From contig CAJFUU010000044.1 of NCBI GenBank assembly GCA_904420265.1, forward strand, positions 1-5,155: DNA of 5,155 bases, given 5' to 3'. The stretch's first letter is position 1. The number at the start of each line of letters is the position of its first letter. Under the pieces are notes generated by a model. That model worked only from the letters and a program-made list of their open reading frames with translations, did no database searches and was not told where the DNA came from. Below are positions 1 to 5,155 of the stretch, one piece after another. The stretch is from an uncultured Clostridia bacterium (GTDB lineage Bacteria; Bacillota; Clostridia; Christensenellales; Aristaeellaceae). The position numbers and the translations under genes are program-made.

Positions 1-584
1 ATTGCTGGATATAAAAAGTTTTATTGGAGGAGACAAAGCGCGGAACGCTCGCCGGGCCTCTTATGGAGAAATTGTCGTGCAACTGGCCCATGCCTTGGAA
101 GATGTGCCATTGCAACGCGCAGAATCCCAGGTTTCGGCAAATACAGAAGCGCAAAAGGGCGGCGATTCGCGTTTGGCGCGGCGTTTGATTTTCGCTGGGG
201 CACGGTTAAGGCTGTCAACCATATCAGTGTAATTTTGAGCGATTGGCGGCGCGCGAATCGTTTTGCGCATGCCATTTGCGCGGTTGTCTGAATGCGTTTG
301 GCTTTTGCAATGCGAATGAAACGTGCGCAAAGCGCTGTTTATCATTGCCTTTTTGGAGGAATCAGGGGAGGGAGAAAAGCCTAGCTCCGATGCGCGCAGC
401 GTTTGAAAATACCGAAATTTCAAAAGATGATATTTCTTGGAATTGCGGCGGCAAACGCGTTTCCATGAAGAAATGCGATTGTCAATTCAAAGGCGTGCGC
501 CAATGCTTGTTTGAAACGATGGTACAAGCGCGAACCGCGCTGTGGACGGCAGGAAAATATGCTGGGGCTGCCACACCATGGGAG

Positions 585-614
585 AGCGCGAGAGGGTCAA
601 AGCCCTTTTGCGCT
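585..614 (+). repeat. 12-bp stem-loop with G-U pairs on the plus strand
   Basis: Bases 585-596 pair continuously with 603-614 around a six-base loop (TCAAAG). Ten pairs are Watson-Crick and two (590/609 and 592/607) are G-U if the plus strand is the RNA. On the minus strand those two would be A-C mismatches, which favours a plus-strand transcript. No T-run follows closely enough for an ordinary terminator. Function unknown. Confidence 0.5.
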
Positions 615-620
615 TTCATC

Positions 621-647
621 GTCCCCGACGGCCTGTACGGCGGGGAC
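621..647. repeat. Stem-loop, 7-bp GC-rich stem
   Basis: GTCCCCG at 621-627 is the exact reverse complement of CGGGGAC at 641-647. Inside the stem, a mismatch (628/640) is followed by two further pairs (629-630 with 638-639). It lies 6 bases after the preceding hairpin, so it may be part of one folded RNA. No function is evident. Confidence 0.45.
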
Positions 648-660
648 GGGGCAATTCTTA

Positions 661-685
661 CGTCGGGAAATTCCATTTCCCGACG
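661..685. repeat. Perfect 10-bp stem-loop
   Basis: CGTCGGGAAA (661-670) and TTTCCCGACG (676-685) are perfect reverse complements around a five-base loop (TTCCA). The left arm recurs imperfectly at 712-725, with 12 of 14 bases matching over 661-674, which suggests internal duplication. Neither strand shows a downstream T-run, so it is not a typical terminator. Confidence 0.5.
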
Positions 686-763
686 CAAAAGTCGCTTCCT
701 GGCCATTTTCGCGTCCGGAAATTCGAAGAGTTTCAGCGGAAACTGCAAGGGGTGGCCGGAGCC

Positions 764-793
764 GGCGAATCCGCGGGATTTTGCGGCTTCGCC
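764..793. repeat. Stem-loop with one internal mismatch
   Basis: GGCGAA (764-769) pairs with TTCGCC (788-793). A single T/C mismatch (770/787) follows, then CCGC (771-774) with GCGG (783-786), enclosing an eight-base loop. A smaller neighbour sits at 729-744 (AGTTTC, loop AGCG, GAAACT). Both belong to the same hairpin cluster. Confidence 0.4.
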
Positions 794-805
794 AAAGGCA
801 AAACT

Positions 806-837
806 GCCGCGCTTCAAATTTTAATTTGAAGCGCGGC
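806..837. repeat. Perfect 15-bp inverted repeat
   Basis: Bases 806-820 and 823-837 are exact reverse complements with only two bases between them. The outer part is GC-rich (GCCGCGC) and the inner part AT-rich (TTCAAATT). In a hairpin the innermost pairs would open to form the loop. Read on the minus strand it is followed by AGTTTTGCC, so it could be a second, backup terminator downstream of thrS. It could equally be a repeat-element end or a protein-binding palindrome. Confidence 0.55.
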
Positions 838-841
838 GCAC

Positions 842-863
842 GGCGGGGAACTTGATTCCCGCC
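842..863 (+). repeat. 8-bp stem-loop with one G-U pair on the plus strand
   Basis: GGCGGGGA (842-849) pairs with TTCCCGCC (856-863) around a six-base loop (ACTTGA). The 848/857 pair is G-U only if the plus strand is transcribed. It lies 4 bases after the 806-837 inverted repeat. A T6 run (882-887) follows only after 18 bases, too far for a standard terminator. Confidence 0.4.
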
Positions 864-897
864 ACCAGCTTGTCAAAATCCTTTTTTGATAAACTGC

Positions 898-923
898 GGG
901 GCCGCCTCTTTTGAGACGGCCCC
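898..923 (-). terminator. Terminator-like hairpin downstream of thrS
   Basis: On the minus strand an 11-bp GC-rich stem (GGGGCCGTCTC with GAGGCGGCCCC) closes on a four-base AAAA loop. One pair (905/916) is G-U on this strand and would be a mismatch on the other, which ties the structure to the thrS transcript. It starts 17 bases after the thrS stop codon. The following tract (GCAGTTTATC) is poor in U, so termination may be incomplete or helped by the inverted repeat at 806-837. Confidence 0.65.
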
Positions 924-939
924 TTCCTCCCGGGGATGG

Positions 940-2835
940 TCAGATGGCGTAGGTGCGGATTTCTTCCTGCATGCGCTCCAGCAATGCATCCACGCGCATC
1001 GTGCCGGCGTCGCCCTTTCCGCGCACGCGCACGGCCACGGTGCCCTCGGCGGCTTCCTTATCGCCCAGCACCAGCATGTAGGGAATCTTCATCATCTGCG
1101 CCTCGCGGATTTTGAAGCCGATTTTTTCGTTGCGCAGGTCAATTTCGGTGCGAATACCCGCGTCTTCCAGCACTTTCTGCGCCTTGAGGGCGGCCTCGTC
1201 GGCGCGGTCGGTAATGGTCATAATCTTTGCCTGCACGGGCGAGAGCCACAGCGGGAACGCTCCGGCAAAGTGCTCGGTGAGGATGCCGATAAAGCGCTCG
1301 ATGGAGCCGTAGATGGTGCGATGCAGCATCACCGGGCGATGTTTTTCGCCGTCCGGGCCGACGTATGTGAGGTCAAAGCGCTCGGGCATGTTCATATCCA
1401 GCTGGATTGTGCCGCACTGCCAGGTCCTGCCCAGCGAGTCCTCCAGGTGATAGTCAATCTTCGGGCCGTAGAAAGCGCCGTCGCCCTCGTTGATGGTATA
1501 GGGCACGCCCAATTCGTCCAGAGCGCCCTGCAAACCGCGGGTCGCCTGCTCCCACATTTCGTCGGTACCCATGGAATTTTCCGGACGCGTAGACAGCTCA
1601 ACCTTGTATTTGAAGCCGAACATGCGGTAAACCTGGTCGTCCAGCCGGTGGATGCCGATGACTTCTTCCTTGATCTGTTCGGGGGTAATGAACAGATGGG
1701 CGTCGTCCTGGGTAAAGCAGCGCACGCGCATCAGGCCGTGGAGCGCGCCGGACAGTTCGTGGCGGTGCACAATACCGAGTTCGCCCATGCGCAACGGCAA
1801 CTCGCGATAGCTCCAGGTTTTGCGCTTGTAAACCAATATGCCGCCCGGGCAGTTCATGGGCTTGAGGCAATAGGTCTGGTCGTCAATGGTCGTGGAGTAG
1901 ATATTCTCCTTGTAGTGGTCCCAGTGGCCGGATTCCTCCCACAGATGCTGGTTGAGCATGATGGGCGTGCGGCATTCCACATAACCGTTTTCCCTGTGCA
2001 GCTTGCGCCAGAAGCCTTCCAATTCGTTGCGCAGCACCATGCCCTTGGGGAAGAAGAAGGGGAAGCCCGGGCCTTCGTCGAAAATGTCGAACAGGTCCAG
2101 TTGGCGGCCCAGCTTGCGGTGATCGCGCTTTTTGGCCTCTTCCAGACGTTGCACATAGGCGTCCAACTCTTCGCGGCTTACAAACGCCGTGCCGTAAATG
2201 CGCTGGAGCATCTTGTTTTTTTCATTGCCGCGCCAATACGCGCCGGCGATGGACATGAGTTTGAAGGCCTTGATGCGGCCGGTGGAGGGCAGGTGCGGCC
2301 CGGCGCACAGGTCGGTAAAGCCTTCCTGTTTATAGAAGGAAATGACGCTGTCTTCGGGAAGGTCGTTGATCAGTTCCACCTTATAGGGTTCGTCTTTCAT
2401 GAACTCCAGGGCTTCCTTGCGGGGCAGCTCAAAGCGTTCGAGTTTGGAATTTTTCTTGATGATGCGCGCCATTTCCTTTTCCACGTCCTTGAGGAACTCG
2501 GGCGTGAAGGGCTCGTCCACATCAAAATCGTAGTAAAAACCGTTGTCGATGGCCGGGCCGATGGCCAGCTTCGCCTCGGGGCGAAGCGCCTTCACGGCCT
2601 GCGCCAGCACGTGGCTGGCGGTATGGCGCAGCGTCCAGCGGCCGTCGGGATCGTCAAAGGTGAGGATTTCCAGTTCGCCGTCCTCAGCCAGCGGCTCCAT
2701 CAGCGAAACAAGTTTGCCGTTGAGGCGCGCCACCAGGGCGCTCTTTTTTACGTCCTTGGGCAACTTTTCCAGCACGTCCAAGGCGCTGACGCCCGCCGCA
2801 AATTCCATTTCCTGACCGTTTATGACCAGCTTCAT
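940..2835 (-). CDS. thrS: Threonyl-tRNA synthetase
   Basis: This cytosolic class II synthetase charges tRNA-Thr with threonine using ATP and removes mischarged serine. The 631 aa are full length for the bacterial family. Domains in order: TGS (about 1-60), editing domain (about 65-225) with HTASH (His71, His75) and CAGPH (Cys177, His181), catalytic core (about 240-530), and anticodon-binding domain (about 535-631). The zinc ligands expected in the core are present: Cys329 in MNCPGG, His380 in QDDAH and His505 in LHRTIYGSIER, the last lying within motif 3. The ATG at 2835 was chosen because GGGAGG (2843-2848) lies 7 bases upstream and the protein then begins with the usual MKLVING-type TGS start. 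A longer in-frame start at 2904 would translate through the T-box antiterminator and terminator. The T-box leader indicates induction by uncharged tRNA-Thr. No defects were seen. Confidence 0.98.
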   Translation of the reverse strand: MKLVINGQEMEFAAGVSALDVLEKLPKDVKKSALVARLNGKLVSLMEPLAEDGELEILTFDDPDGRWTLRHTASHVLAQAVKALRPEAKLAIGPAIDNGFYYDFDVDEPFTPEFLKDVEKEMARIIKKNSKLERFELPRKEALEFMKDEPYKVELINDLPEDSVISFYKQEGFTDLCAGPHLPSTGRIKAFKLMSIAGAYWRGNEKNKMLQRIYGTAFVSREELDAYVQRLEEAKKRDHRKLGRQLDLFDIFDEGPGFPFFFPKGMVLRNELEGFWRKLHRENGYVECRTPIMLNQHLWEESGHWDHYKENIYSTTIDDQTYCLKPMNCPGGILVYKRKTWSYRELPLRMGELGIVHRHELSGALHGLMRVRCFTQDDAHLFITPEQIKEEVIGIHRLDDQVYRMFGFKYKVELSTRPENSMGTDEMWEQATRGLQGALDELGVPYTINEGDGAFYGPKIDYHLEDSLGRTWQCGTIQLDMNMPERFDLTYVGPDGEKHRPVMLHRTIYGSIERFIGILTEHFAGAFPLWLSPVQAKIMTITDRADEAALKAQKVLEDAGIRTEIDLRNEKIGFKIREAQMMKIPYMLVLGDKEAAEGTVAVRVRGKGDAGTMRVDALLERMQEEIRTYAI

Positions 2836-2849
2836 TTTCCTACCTCCCG

Positions 2850-2881
2850 AAAAAAATAAACCCGTCCCGCGAAGGGACGAG
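2850..2881 (-). terminator. Intrinsic terminator of the T-box leader
   Basis: On the minus strand an 8-bp stem (2874-2881 with 2861-2868, one G-U pair) closes on a TTCGC loop and is followed directly by TTTATTTTTTT (2850-2860). The 5' arm contains CGTCCC, which is also the pairing partner of the T-box sequence. Terminator and antiterminator are therefore mutually exclusive. It stops transcription before the thrS SD when tRNA-Thr is charged. Confidence 0.93.
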
Positions 2882-3060
2882 CGCTTGCCCGTGGTTCCAC
2901 CCAACTTGTGTCTCTATGGAGCGATAACGCGCCCCGCGCGCCGCCGGTCGGTGGGTGGTAAGCCATCCGCGTGGGCGAGACGCGCTTGCAGCCCATGGCG
3001 CGCCCTCTCTGCCGCTTCGTTTGAACAGCCCATGTCCCCGTCATTCCGACGGAAATCCTT
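2850..3060 (-). promoter_or_regulatory. T-box riboswitch (tRNA-Thr) controlling thrS
   Basis: The leader RNA starts near 3060. The T-box proper, GGGTGGAACCACG (2902-2890), has the UGGA bulge that pairs with the uncharged tRNA 3' end. GGG (2900-2902) and ACG (2890-2892) can pair with CCC (2874-2876) and CGT (2877-2879) to form the antiterminator. The Stem I base pairs 3046-3052 with 2941-2947 (7 bp, one G-U). An AAT bulge and tandem G-A positions (3041-3042 with 2948-2949) follow, resembling the conserved kink-turn. AGAGAGG (3010-3004) matches the distal bulge motif. TGGG/CCCA (3029-3032 with 2952-2955) places ACC (2957-2959), a Thr codon followed by a purine, as the likely specifier. Only 38 bases separate Stem I from the T-box, which leaves no room for a standard Stem II plus IIA/B pseudoknot. 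Confidence 0.93.
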
Positions 3061-3066
3061 GAAAAT

Positions 3067-3095
3067 AGTATAGGTTTTGCGCCTGAAACTGTCAA
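3067..3095 (-). promoter_or_regulatory. Sigma-A promoter of the thrS leader
   Basis: The -35 box TTGACA (3095-3090), a 17-bp spacer and the -10 box TATACT (3072-3067) are nearly consensus. The predicted start is about A3060, just before Stem I of the T-box. The -35 box begins 15 bases after the vanZ-like stop codon. Confidence 0.88.
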
Positions 3096-3110
3096 GCGCA
3101 AACGCAAGAT

Positions 3111-3623
3111 TTAACGTTTTAAACGCCTGTGCAGGCAATGCAACCCATAGCCCAGCATTGCGCCCAACGTGTTGAGCAAAAGGTCGTCCACATCCGGCAC
3201 GCCCGTGCCAAGCAGATACTGGCAGGCCTCCACCAGCAATGAAAGTCCCAGCCCCAACGCCGTCACGGTTCCCAGCCGCCGCTGCGGCCACAGCCGGGGC
3301 ACGAGCAGGCCCAGCGGCACAAACCAAAGCAGGTTGCCCGCCGTGTGATAGACAAACGCCCCAAAACCTTCGTCCAATTGCGCCAGCGTGGTGTGCAAAA
3401 GCACGGGTTGGGGGCTGCTGTCAACAGCCTGCAAATCGCGCAGGGCGATGATTTCCACAAGCGCCGCCAGGTAAAATACAAACAATGTCAAAAGCGCCTC
3501 TCGCCGCCGCTCCCTTTTCCGGCCGCACCGCGTCGCCATACGCAGGAGCGACCAGACGGCGCTCACCGCCAACGCAAACAACAGCGCGCGGCCGAGATAG
3601 ACGCCGATAAGCGCGACATTCAT
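3111..3623 (-). CDS. VanZ-family membrane protein
   Basis: This 170-aa integral membrane protein has about five hydrophobic segments (roughly 3-27, 43-61, 95-112, 117-138, 148-164). It shows the VanZ-like pattern: NLLWFVPLG (97-105), ExxQ (Glu132, Gln135), and PDVDDLLLNTLGAMLGY (143-159) with Asp144, Asp146, Asp147 and Asn151. VanZ itself gives low-level teicoplanin resistance in enterococci. Most chromosomal relatives have no known function, so resistance should not be assumed here. The ATG at 3623 overlaps the stop of the upstream regulator as ATGA. Only a distant GGAG (12 bases upstream) is present, so translational coupling is likely. An upstream in-frame start at 3683 would lie inside the regulator gene and adds a non-hydrophobic tail unlike the family. 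It is the last gene of a three-gene operon, with no clear terminator after it. Confidence 0.9.
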   Translation of the reverse strand: MNVALIGVYLGRALLFALAVSAVWSLLRMATRCGRKRERRREALLTLFVFYLAALVEIIALRDLQAVDSSPQPVLLHTTLAQLDEGFGAFVYHTAGNLLWFVPLGLLVPRLWPQRRLGTVTALGLGLSLLVEACQYLLGTGVPDVDDLLLNTLGAMLGYGLHCLHRRLKR

Positions 3624-3835
3624 TCCGTTTCGTCGCTCCGGTATTCCAGCAGGTCGCCCGGCTGACAGTCCAGCGCCCGGCAAATGGCGTCCAGCGTGGA
3701 AAAACGCACCGCGCGCGCCTTGCCGGTTTTGAGGATGGAAAGGTTGGCCATGGTGATGCCCACCCTCTCGGAAAGTTCCGTCAGGCTCATCTTGCGCTTT
3801 GCGAGCATGACGTCCAGATTTACGATGATTGCCAT
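3620..3835 (-). CDS. Small XRE/Cro-type helix-turn-helix regulator
   Basis: This 71-aa cytosolic DNA-binding protein consists almost wholly of one Cro/C1-type HTH domain. The first HTH helix lies around SLTELSERVG (17-26) and the recognition helix around ITMANLSILKTG (27-38). It ends with the ALDCQPGDLLEY motif (54-65) typical of the YozG-like HTH_26 group. GGAGG (3842-3846) lies 6 bases before the ATG and overlaps the stop of the upstream DUF2975-type gene. Its own stop overlaps the vanZ-like start (ATGA). Regulators of this small type are commonly encoded next to DUF2975 membrane proteins in Firmicutes, as here. By inference it may regulate its own operon through the dyads in 4359-4403, and the membrane partner may modulate it. 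Confidence 0.93.
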   Translation of the reverse strand: MAIIVNLDVMLAKRKMSLTELSERVGITMANLSILKTGKARAVRFSTLDAICRALDCQPGDLLEYRSDETE

Positions 3836-3845
3836 GCCGCGCCTC

Positions 3846-4322
3846 CTATATCGTCAGGTCGTTTTCGGTTTGAATGGCCGCCGCCCGGCGCACAAGCTGC
3901 GCAAGCGCGTTGGCCAGCATCGCCACCAGCACGCAGGCTGCGCCAAAGCCCAGCATCAGGATCAGAAGCCCCGGTTGTCCCATGCGCAAAATGCACAGCG
4001 CCGCCACGCCCACGGCCAGCAGCGCGGCCATTGTCAACGCCAGCGCGCAAATGCGCGAAAGGGAGCGGGCGTTCTCCGGGGAAAAGGAGTTGTCCCGGGC
4101 AATTTGGCCGCTGATTTTCCAGAATTCCCACAGGCCCACGAAGCCGGGCGCGAGCACGATCCATACGTAAATCAGCCCGGGCCAGAACCAGCGCCGGTGT
4201 TCGGGATATTCTGCCAACATAGCCGAGGCCAGCATCGGAAAAAGCACAAAGGCCACGATAACCCCAATCAATGCGGCCGCCACGGCGACCAGTTTCATAT
4301 TCCGTTCGGGATGTCCATTCAT
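3846..4322 (-). CDS. DUF2975-type four-helix membrane protein
   Basis: This 158-aa protein has four hydrophobic segments (about 10-33, 47-70, 91-113, 117-142). A polar loop at 71-90 (SGQIARDNSFSPENARSLSR) resembles the F-x-x-x-N-x-x-x-L loop of DUF2975 proteins. The assignment rests on this loop, the size, the topology and the adjacent small XRE gene. Its biochemical role is unknown. I chose the ATG at 4322 because GGAGG (4331-4335) is 8 bases upstream. An in-frame ATG at 4337 would sit at the predicted transcription start and overlap the SD. The stop TAG (3846-3848) is 10 bases before the next gene, so the two are probably cotranscribed. First gene of the operon. Confidence 0.85.
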   Translation of the reverse strand: MNGHPERNMKLVAVAAALIGVIVAFVLFPMLASAMLAEYPEHRRWFWPGLIYVWIVLAPGFVGLWEFWKISGQIARDNSFSPENARSLSRICALALTMAALLAVGVAALCILRMGQPGLLILMLGFGAACVLVAMLANALAQLVRRAAAIQTENDLTI

Positions 4323-4343
4323 ATGCAATTCCTCCATGCGCGG

Positions 4344-4372
4344 ATTATAACACAGCCAGACATGAATGTCAA
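4344..4372 (-). promoter_or_regulatory. Consensus sigma-A promoter of the DUF2975-XRE-VanZ operon
   Basis: On the minus strand TTGACA (4372-4367), a 17-bp spacer and TATAAT (4349-4344) match the consensus exactly. The predicted start is near 4337, giving a very short leader of about 15 bases before the ATG at 4322, with the SD at its beginning. So strong a core promoter suggests control by a repressor. Confidence 0.9.
4359..4370. promoter_or_regulatory. Candidate operator palindrome
   Basis: GACATGAATGTC is a perfect dyad (GACAT, two bases, ATGTC) that covers part of the -35 box and the adjacent spacer of the leftward promoter. A repressor bound here would block polymerase. The XRE regulator encoded in the operon is the natural candidate. 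This is inference from position and symmetry only. Confidence 0.4.
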
Positions 4373-4379
4373 CATATTT

Positions 4380-4403
4380 TTATTGAAATACGATATTCAA
4401 AAA
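4380..4403. promoter_or_regulatory. Imperfect AT-rich dyad between the divergent promoters
   Basis: TTGAA (4383-4387) and TTCAA (4396-4400) form an inverted repeat with an eight-base spacer. Partial symmetry continues outward (TT at 4380-4381 with AA at 4402-4403). It lies just upstream of the leftward -35 box and overlaps the presumed rightward -35 box. AT-rich dyads can arise by chance, so this is a weak operator candidate. Confidence 0.25.
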
Positions 4404-4423
4404 TGGCAAAAATATGCTATGAT
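4396..4423 (+). promoter_or_regulatory. Probable promoter of the SDR gene
   Basis: TTCAAA (4396-4401), a 16-bp spacer and TATGAT (4418-4423) form a moderate sigma-A promoter. The TGC just before TATGAT gives an extended -10 (TG at 4415-4416). The start would fall near 4430, leaving a leader of about 45 bases. The alternative -10 TATAAG (4423-4428) lacks a better -35. Confidence 0.5.
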
Positions 4424-4475
4424 ATAAGCGGGTTTTTCATAAAGAAGATCGCGAAGAAAGGGAGCGTGGAAGGAT

Positions 4476-5155
4476 ATGCTTACGGGAAAAACGGCGCTGG
4501 TGACCGGCGCGGGCGGAGGAATTGGCCGGGAAATCGCCGCGCGGCTGAAGGCGGCGGGGGCGAATGTGGCCATCTGCGGCCGCAATACGGAAAAGCTGGC
4601 CGCTGCGGCGCGGGAGATTGGCGGGGCTTTGCAGTTGCCGGGGGATCTGCTGGACGTGGAATATGTACAAAGCTGTGTAGGCAAGACGGTGGAAACATTC
4701 GGCGGATTGGATATACTGGTCAACAACGCCGGCATTACGCTTTCCAAGCCCTTTGAGGAAACCACGCTGGAGGAATTCGAGCGCGTGATGAATACCAATG
4801 TGCGCGCGCCGTTTCTGCTGGCCCGCCGGGCGCTGCCGCATCTGCGCCGGACCCAGGGGCGCATTGTCAATATTGCCTCGGTGGTCGCGCACAAGGGCTA
4901 TACGCTGCAAAGCGCATATGCGGCCTCGAAGCACGCCCTGTTGGGCCTTTCCAAAACGCTGGCCAACGAACTGTACAAGGACGGCGTGCGCGTACACGTG
5001 GTAAGCCCCGGCGGGGTCTATACGGATATGGCGAAACTCGCCCGGCCCGACCTCGAGCCGGAAGGGCTCATCGCCGCGGGCGAGGTTGCCGACGCGGTGA
5101 TGTTTTTGCTCTCACTGGATAAAAACGCCGTCGTGGATGAAATTTGCATGCACCG
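4476..5155 (+). CDS. Short-chain dehydrogenase/reductase, 3' end outside window
   Basis: This is a classical SDR, a cytosolic NAD(P)-dependent oxidoreductase with a Rossmann fold. The 226 complete codons in the window contain the cofactor motif TGAGGGIG (10-17), NNAG (83-86) and the tetrad Asn108, Ser135, Tyr148 (YAASK) and Lys152. PGGVYTDM follows at 178-185. Arg36 after the second strand (GRN) favours NADP(H). The ending NAVVDEICMH resembles the last strand of SDRs of about 235-240 aa, so only a short tail is probably missing. The ATG at 4476 gives the family's normal start (MLTGKTALVTG). GGGAG (4460-4464) lies 11 bases upstream, with a closer AAGGA also present. It is FabG-like, but the substrate cannot be told from sequence and fabG is not claimed. 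It is divergent from the DUF2975 operon. Confidence 0.95.
   Translation, partial: MLTGKTALVTGAGGGIGREIAARLKAAGANVAICGRNTEKLAAAAREIGGALQLPGDLLDVEYVQSCVGKTVETFGGLDILVNNAGITLSKPFEETTLEEFERVMNTNVRAPFLLARRALPHLRRTQGRIVNIASVVAHKGYTLQSAYAASKHALLGLSKTLANELYKDGVRVHVVSPGGVYTDMAKLARPDLEPEGLIAAGEVADAVMFLLSLDKNAVVDEICMH

Larger units (their letters stand above)
1..897. other. Gene-free stretch, hairpin-rich in its right half
   Basis: No open reading frame here is convincing. The several overlapping frames of 76-193 codons on both strands have no properly placed Shine-Dalgarno, recognisable domain or plausible protein composition, and they run across strong inverted repeats. I found no tRNA-like T-arm, rRNA segment, CRISPR repeat or transposase remnant. 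Positions 1 to about 580 show only minor short inverted repeats. From about 585 to 863 there is a succession of stem-loops (585-614, 621-647, 661-685, 729-744, 764-793, 806-837, 842-863). The stretch could be a structured RNA, a decayed repeat element, or the 3' flank of a gene left of the window. I cannot choose between these from one copy. Confidence 0.6.

Noticed and set aside
2..232. Plus-strand frame of 76 codons at the window edge, with a somewhat protein-like middle (GEIVVQLAHALEDV).
   Set aside because: It could be the tail of a gene entering from the left, but there is no recognisable domain and the apparent start is at the window edge. The evidence is too thin to call a CDS.
243..824. 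Plus-strand frame of 193 codons in the left gene-free stretch.
   Set aside because: It has no SD, an erratic Cys/Arg/Ser-rich composition and no domain, and it runs straight through the hairpin cluster. Overlapping frames of similar quality exist on both strands.
886..2859. Plus-strand open frame of 657 codons lying antisense to the whole thrS gene.
   Set aside because: It is an antisense shadow of thrS produced by GC-rich codon usage. It has no Shine-Dalgarno or promoter and its translation resembles no known family, while the opposite strand encodes an unambiguous ThrS.
2836..2904. N-terminal extension of ThrS by 23 residues from an upstream in-frame ATG.
   Set aside because: That start lies inside the T-box antiterminator and terminator. 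The strong SD at 2843-2848 and the family's usual N-terminus support the ATG at 2835.
3111..3623. A glycopeptide-resistance gene (vanZ proper).
   Set aside because: There are no other van genes nearby, and VanZ-like proteins are widespread with unknown roles. Only family membership is supported.
3684..4427. Plus-strand frame of 247 codons antisense to the XRE and DUF2975-type genes.
   Set aside because: It is a shadow frame, very rich in His, Arg and Gln, with no SD, and it overlaps two well-supported genes and their promoter.
4271..4756. Plus-strand frame of 161 codons overlapping the SDR start.
   Set aside because: It is in a different frame from the SDR, which has intact cofactor and catalytic motifs. 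It also begins inside the divergent gene.

Overview
The window looks like chromosome from a Gram-positive, fairly GC-rich bacterium of the Clostridia type. The evidence is a T-box riboswitch ahead of a tRNA-synthetase gene, strong GGAGG ribosome binding sites, consensus sigma-A promoters (TTGACA, 17 bp, TATAAT/TATACT), and a DUF2975 / small XRE regulator / VanZ-like gene set typical of Firmicutes. A genus cannot be named from the sequence alone.

Layout from left to right. Positions 1-897 hold no gene I can support. The right half of this stretch (about 585-863) carries a dense run of hairpins, including one perfect 15-bp inverted repeat. A terminator-like hairpin at 898-923 closes the minus-strand gene thrS (940-2835, threonyl-tRNA synthetase, 631 aa, all key zinc and editing residues present). 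Ahead of thrS lie a Shine-Dalgarno, an intrinsic terminator, a T-box antiterminator and a Stem I with a probable ACC (Thr) specifier, all driven by a near-consensus promoter at 3067-3095. The leader is unusually compact.

Upstream, also on the minus strand, is a tight three-gene operon transcribed leftward: a DUF2975-type four-helix membrane protein (3846-4322), a 71-aa XRE/Cro-type regulator (3620-3835) and a VanZ-family membrane protein (3111-3623). The first two genes are 10 bp apart, with the second gene's SD touching the first gene's stop. The last two overlap by ATGA. The operon has a perfect-consensus promoter at 4344-4372. No terminator is visible between vanZ and the thrS promoter, so some read-through into the T-box leader is likely.

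Divergently, on the plus strand, a classical short-chain dehydrogenase/reductase starts at 4476 and runs off the right edge. The AT-rich intergenic segment (4323-4475) contains both promoters and two dyad sequences that could be operators. One of them, a perfect GACAT-N2-ATGTC palindrome, overlaps the -35 box of the regulator operon.

Most of the window is well-understood housekeeping and small-regulator biology. The parts worth a second look are the hairpin-rich gene-free stretch, the compact Thr T-box, and the intergenic operator candidates. I saw no clearly new defence, mobile or biosynthetic system.
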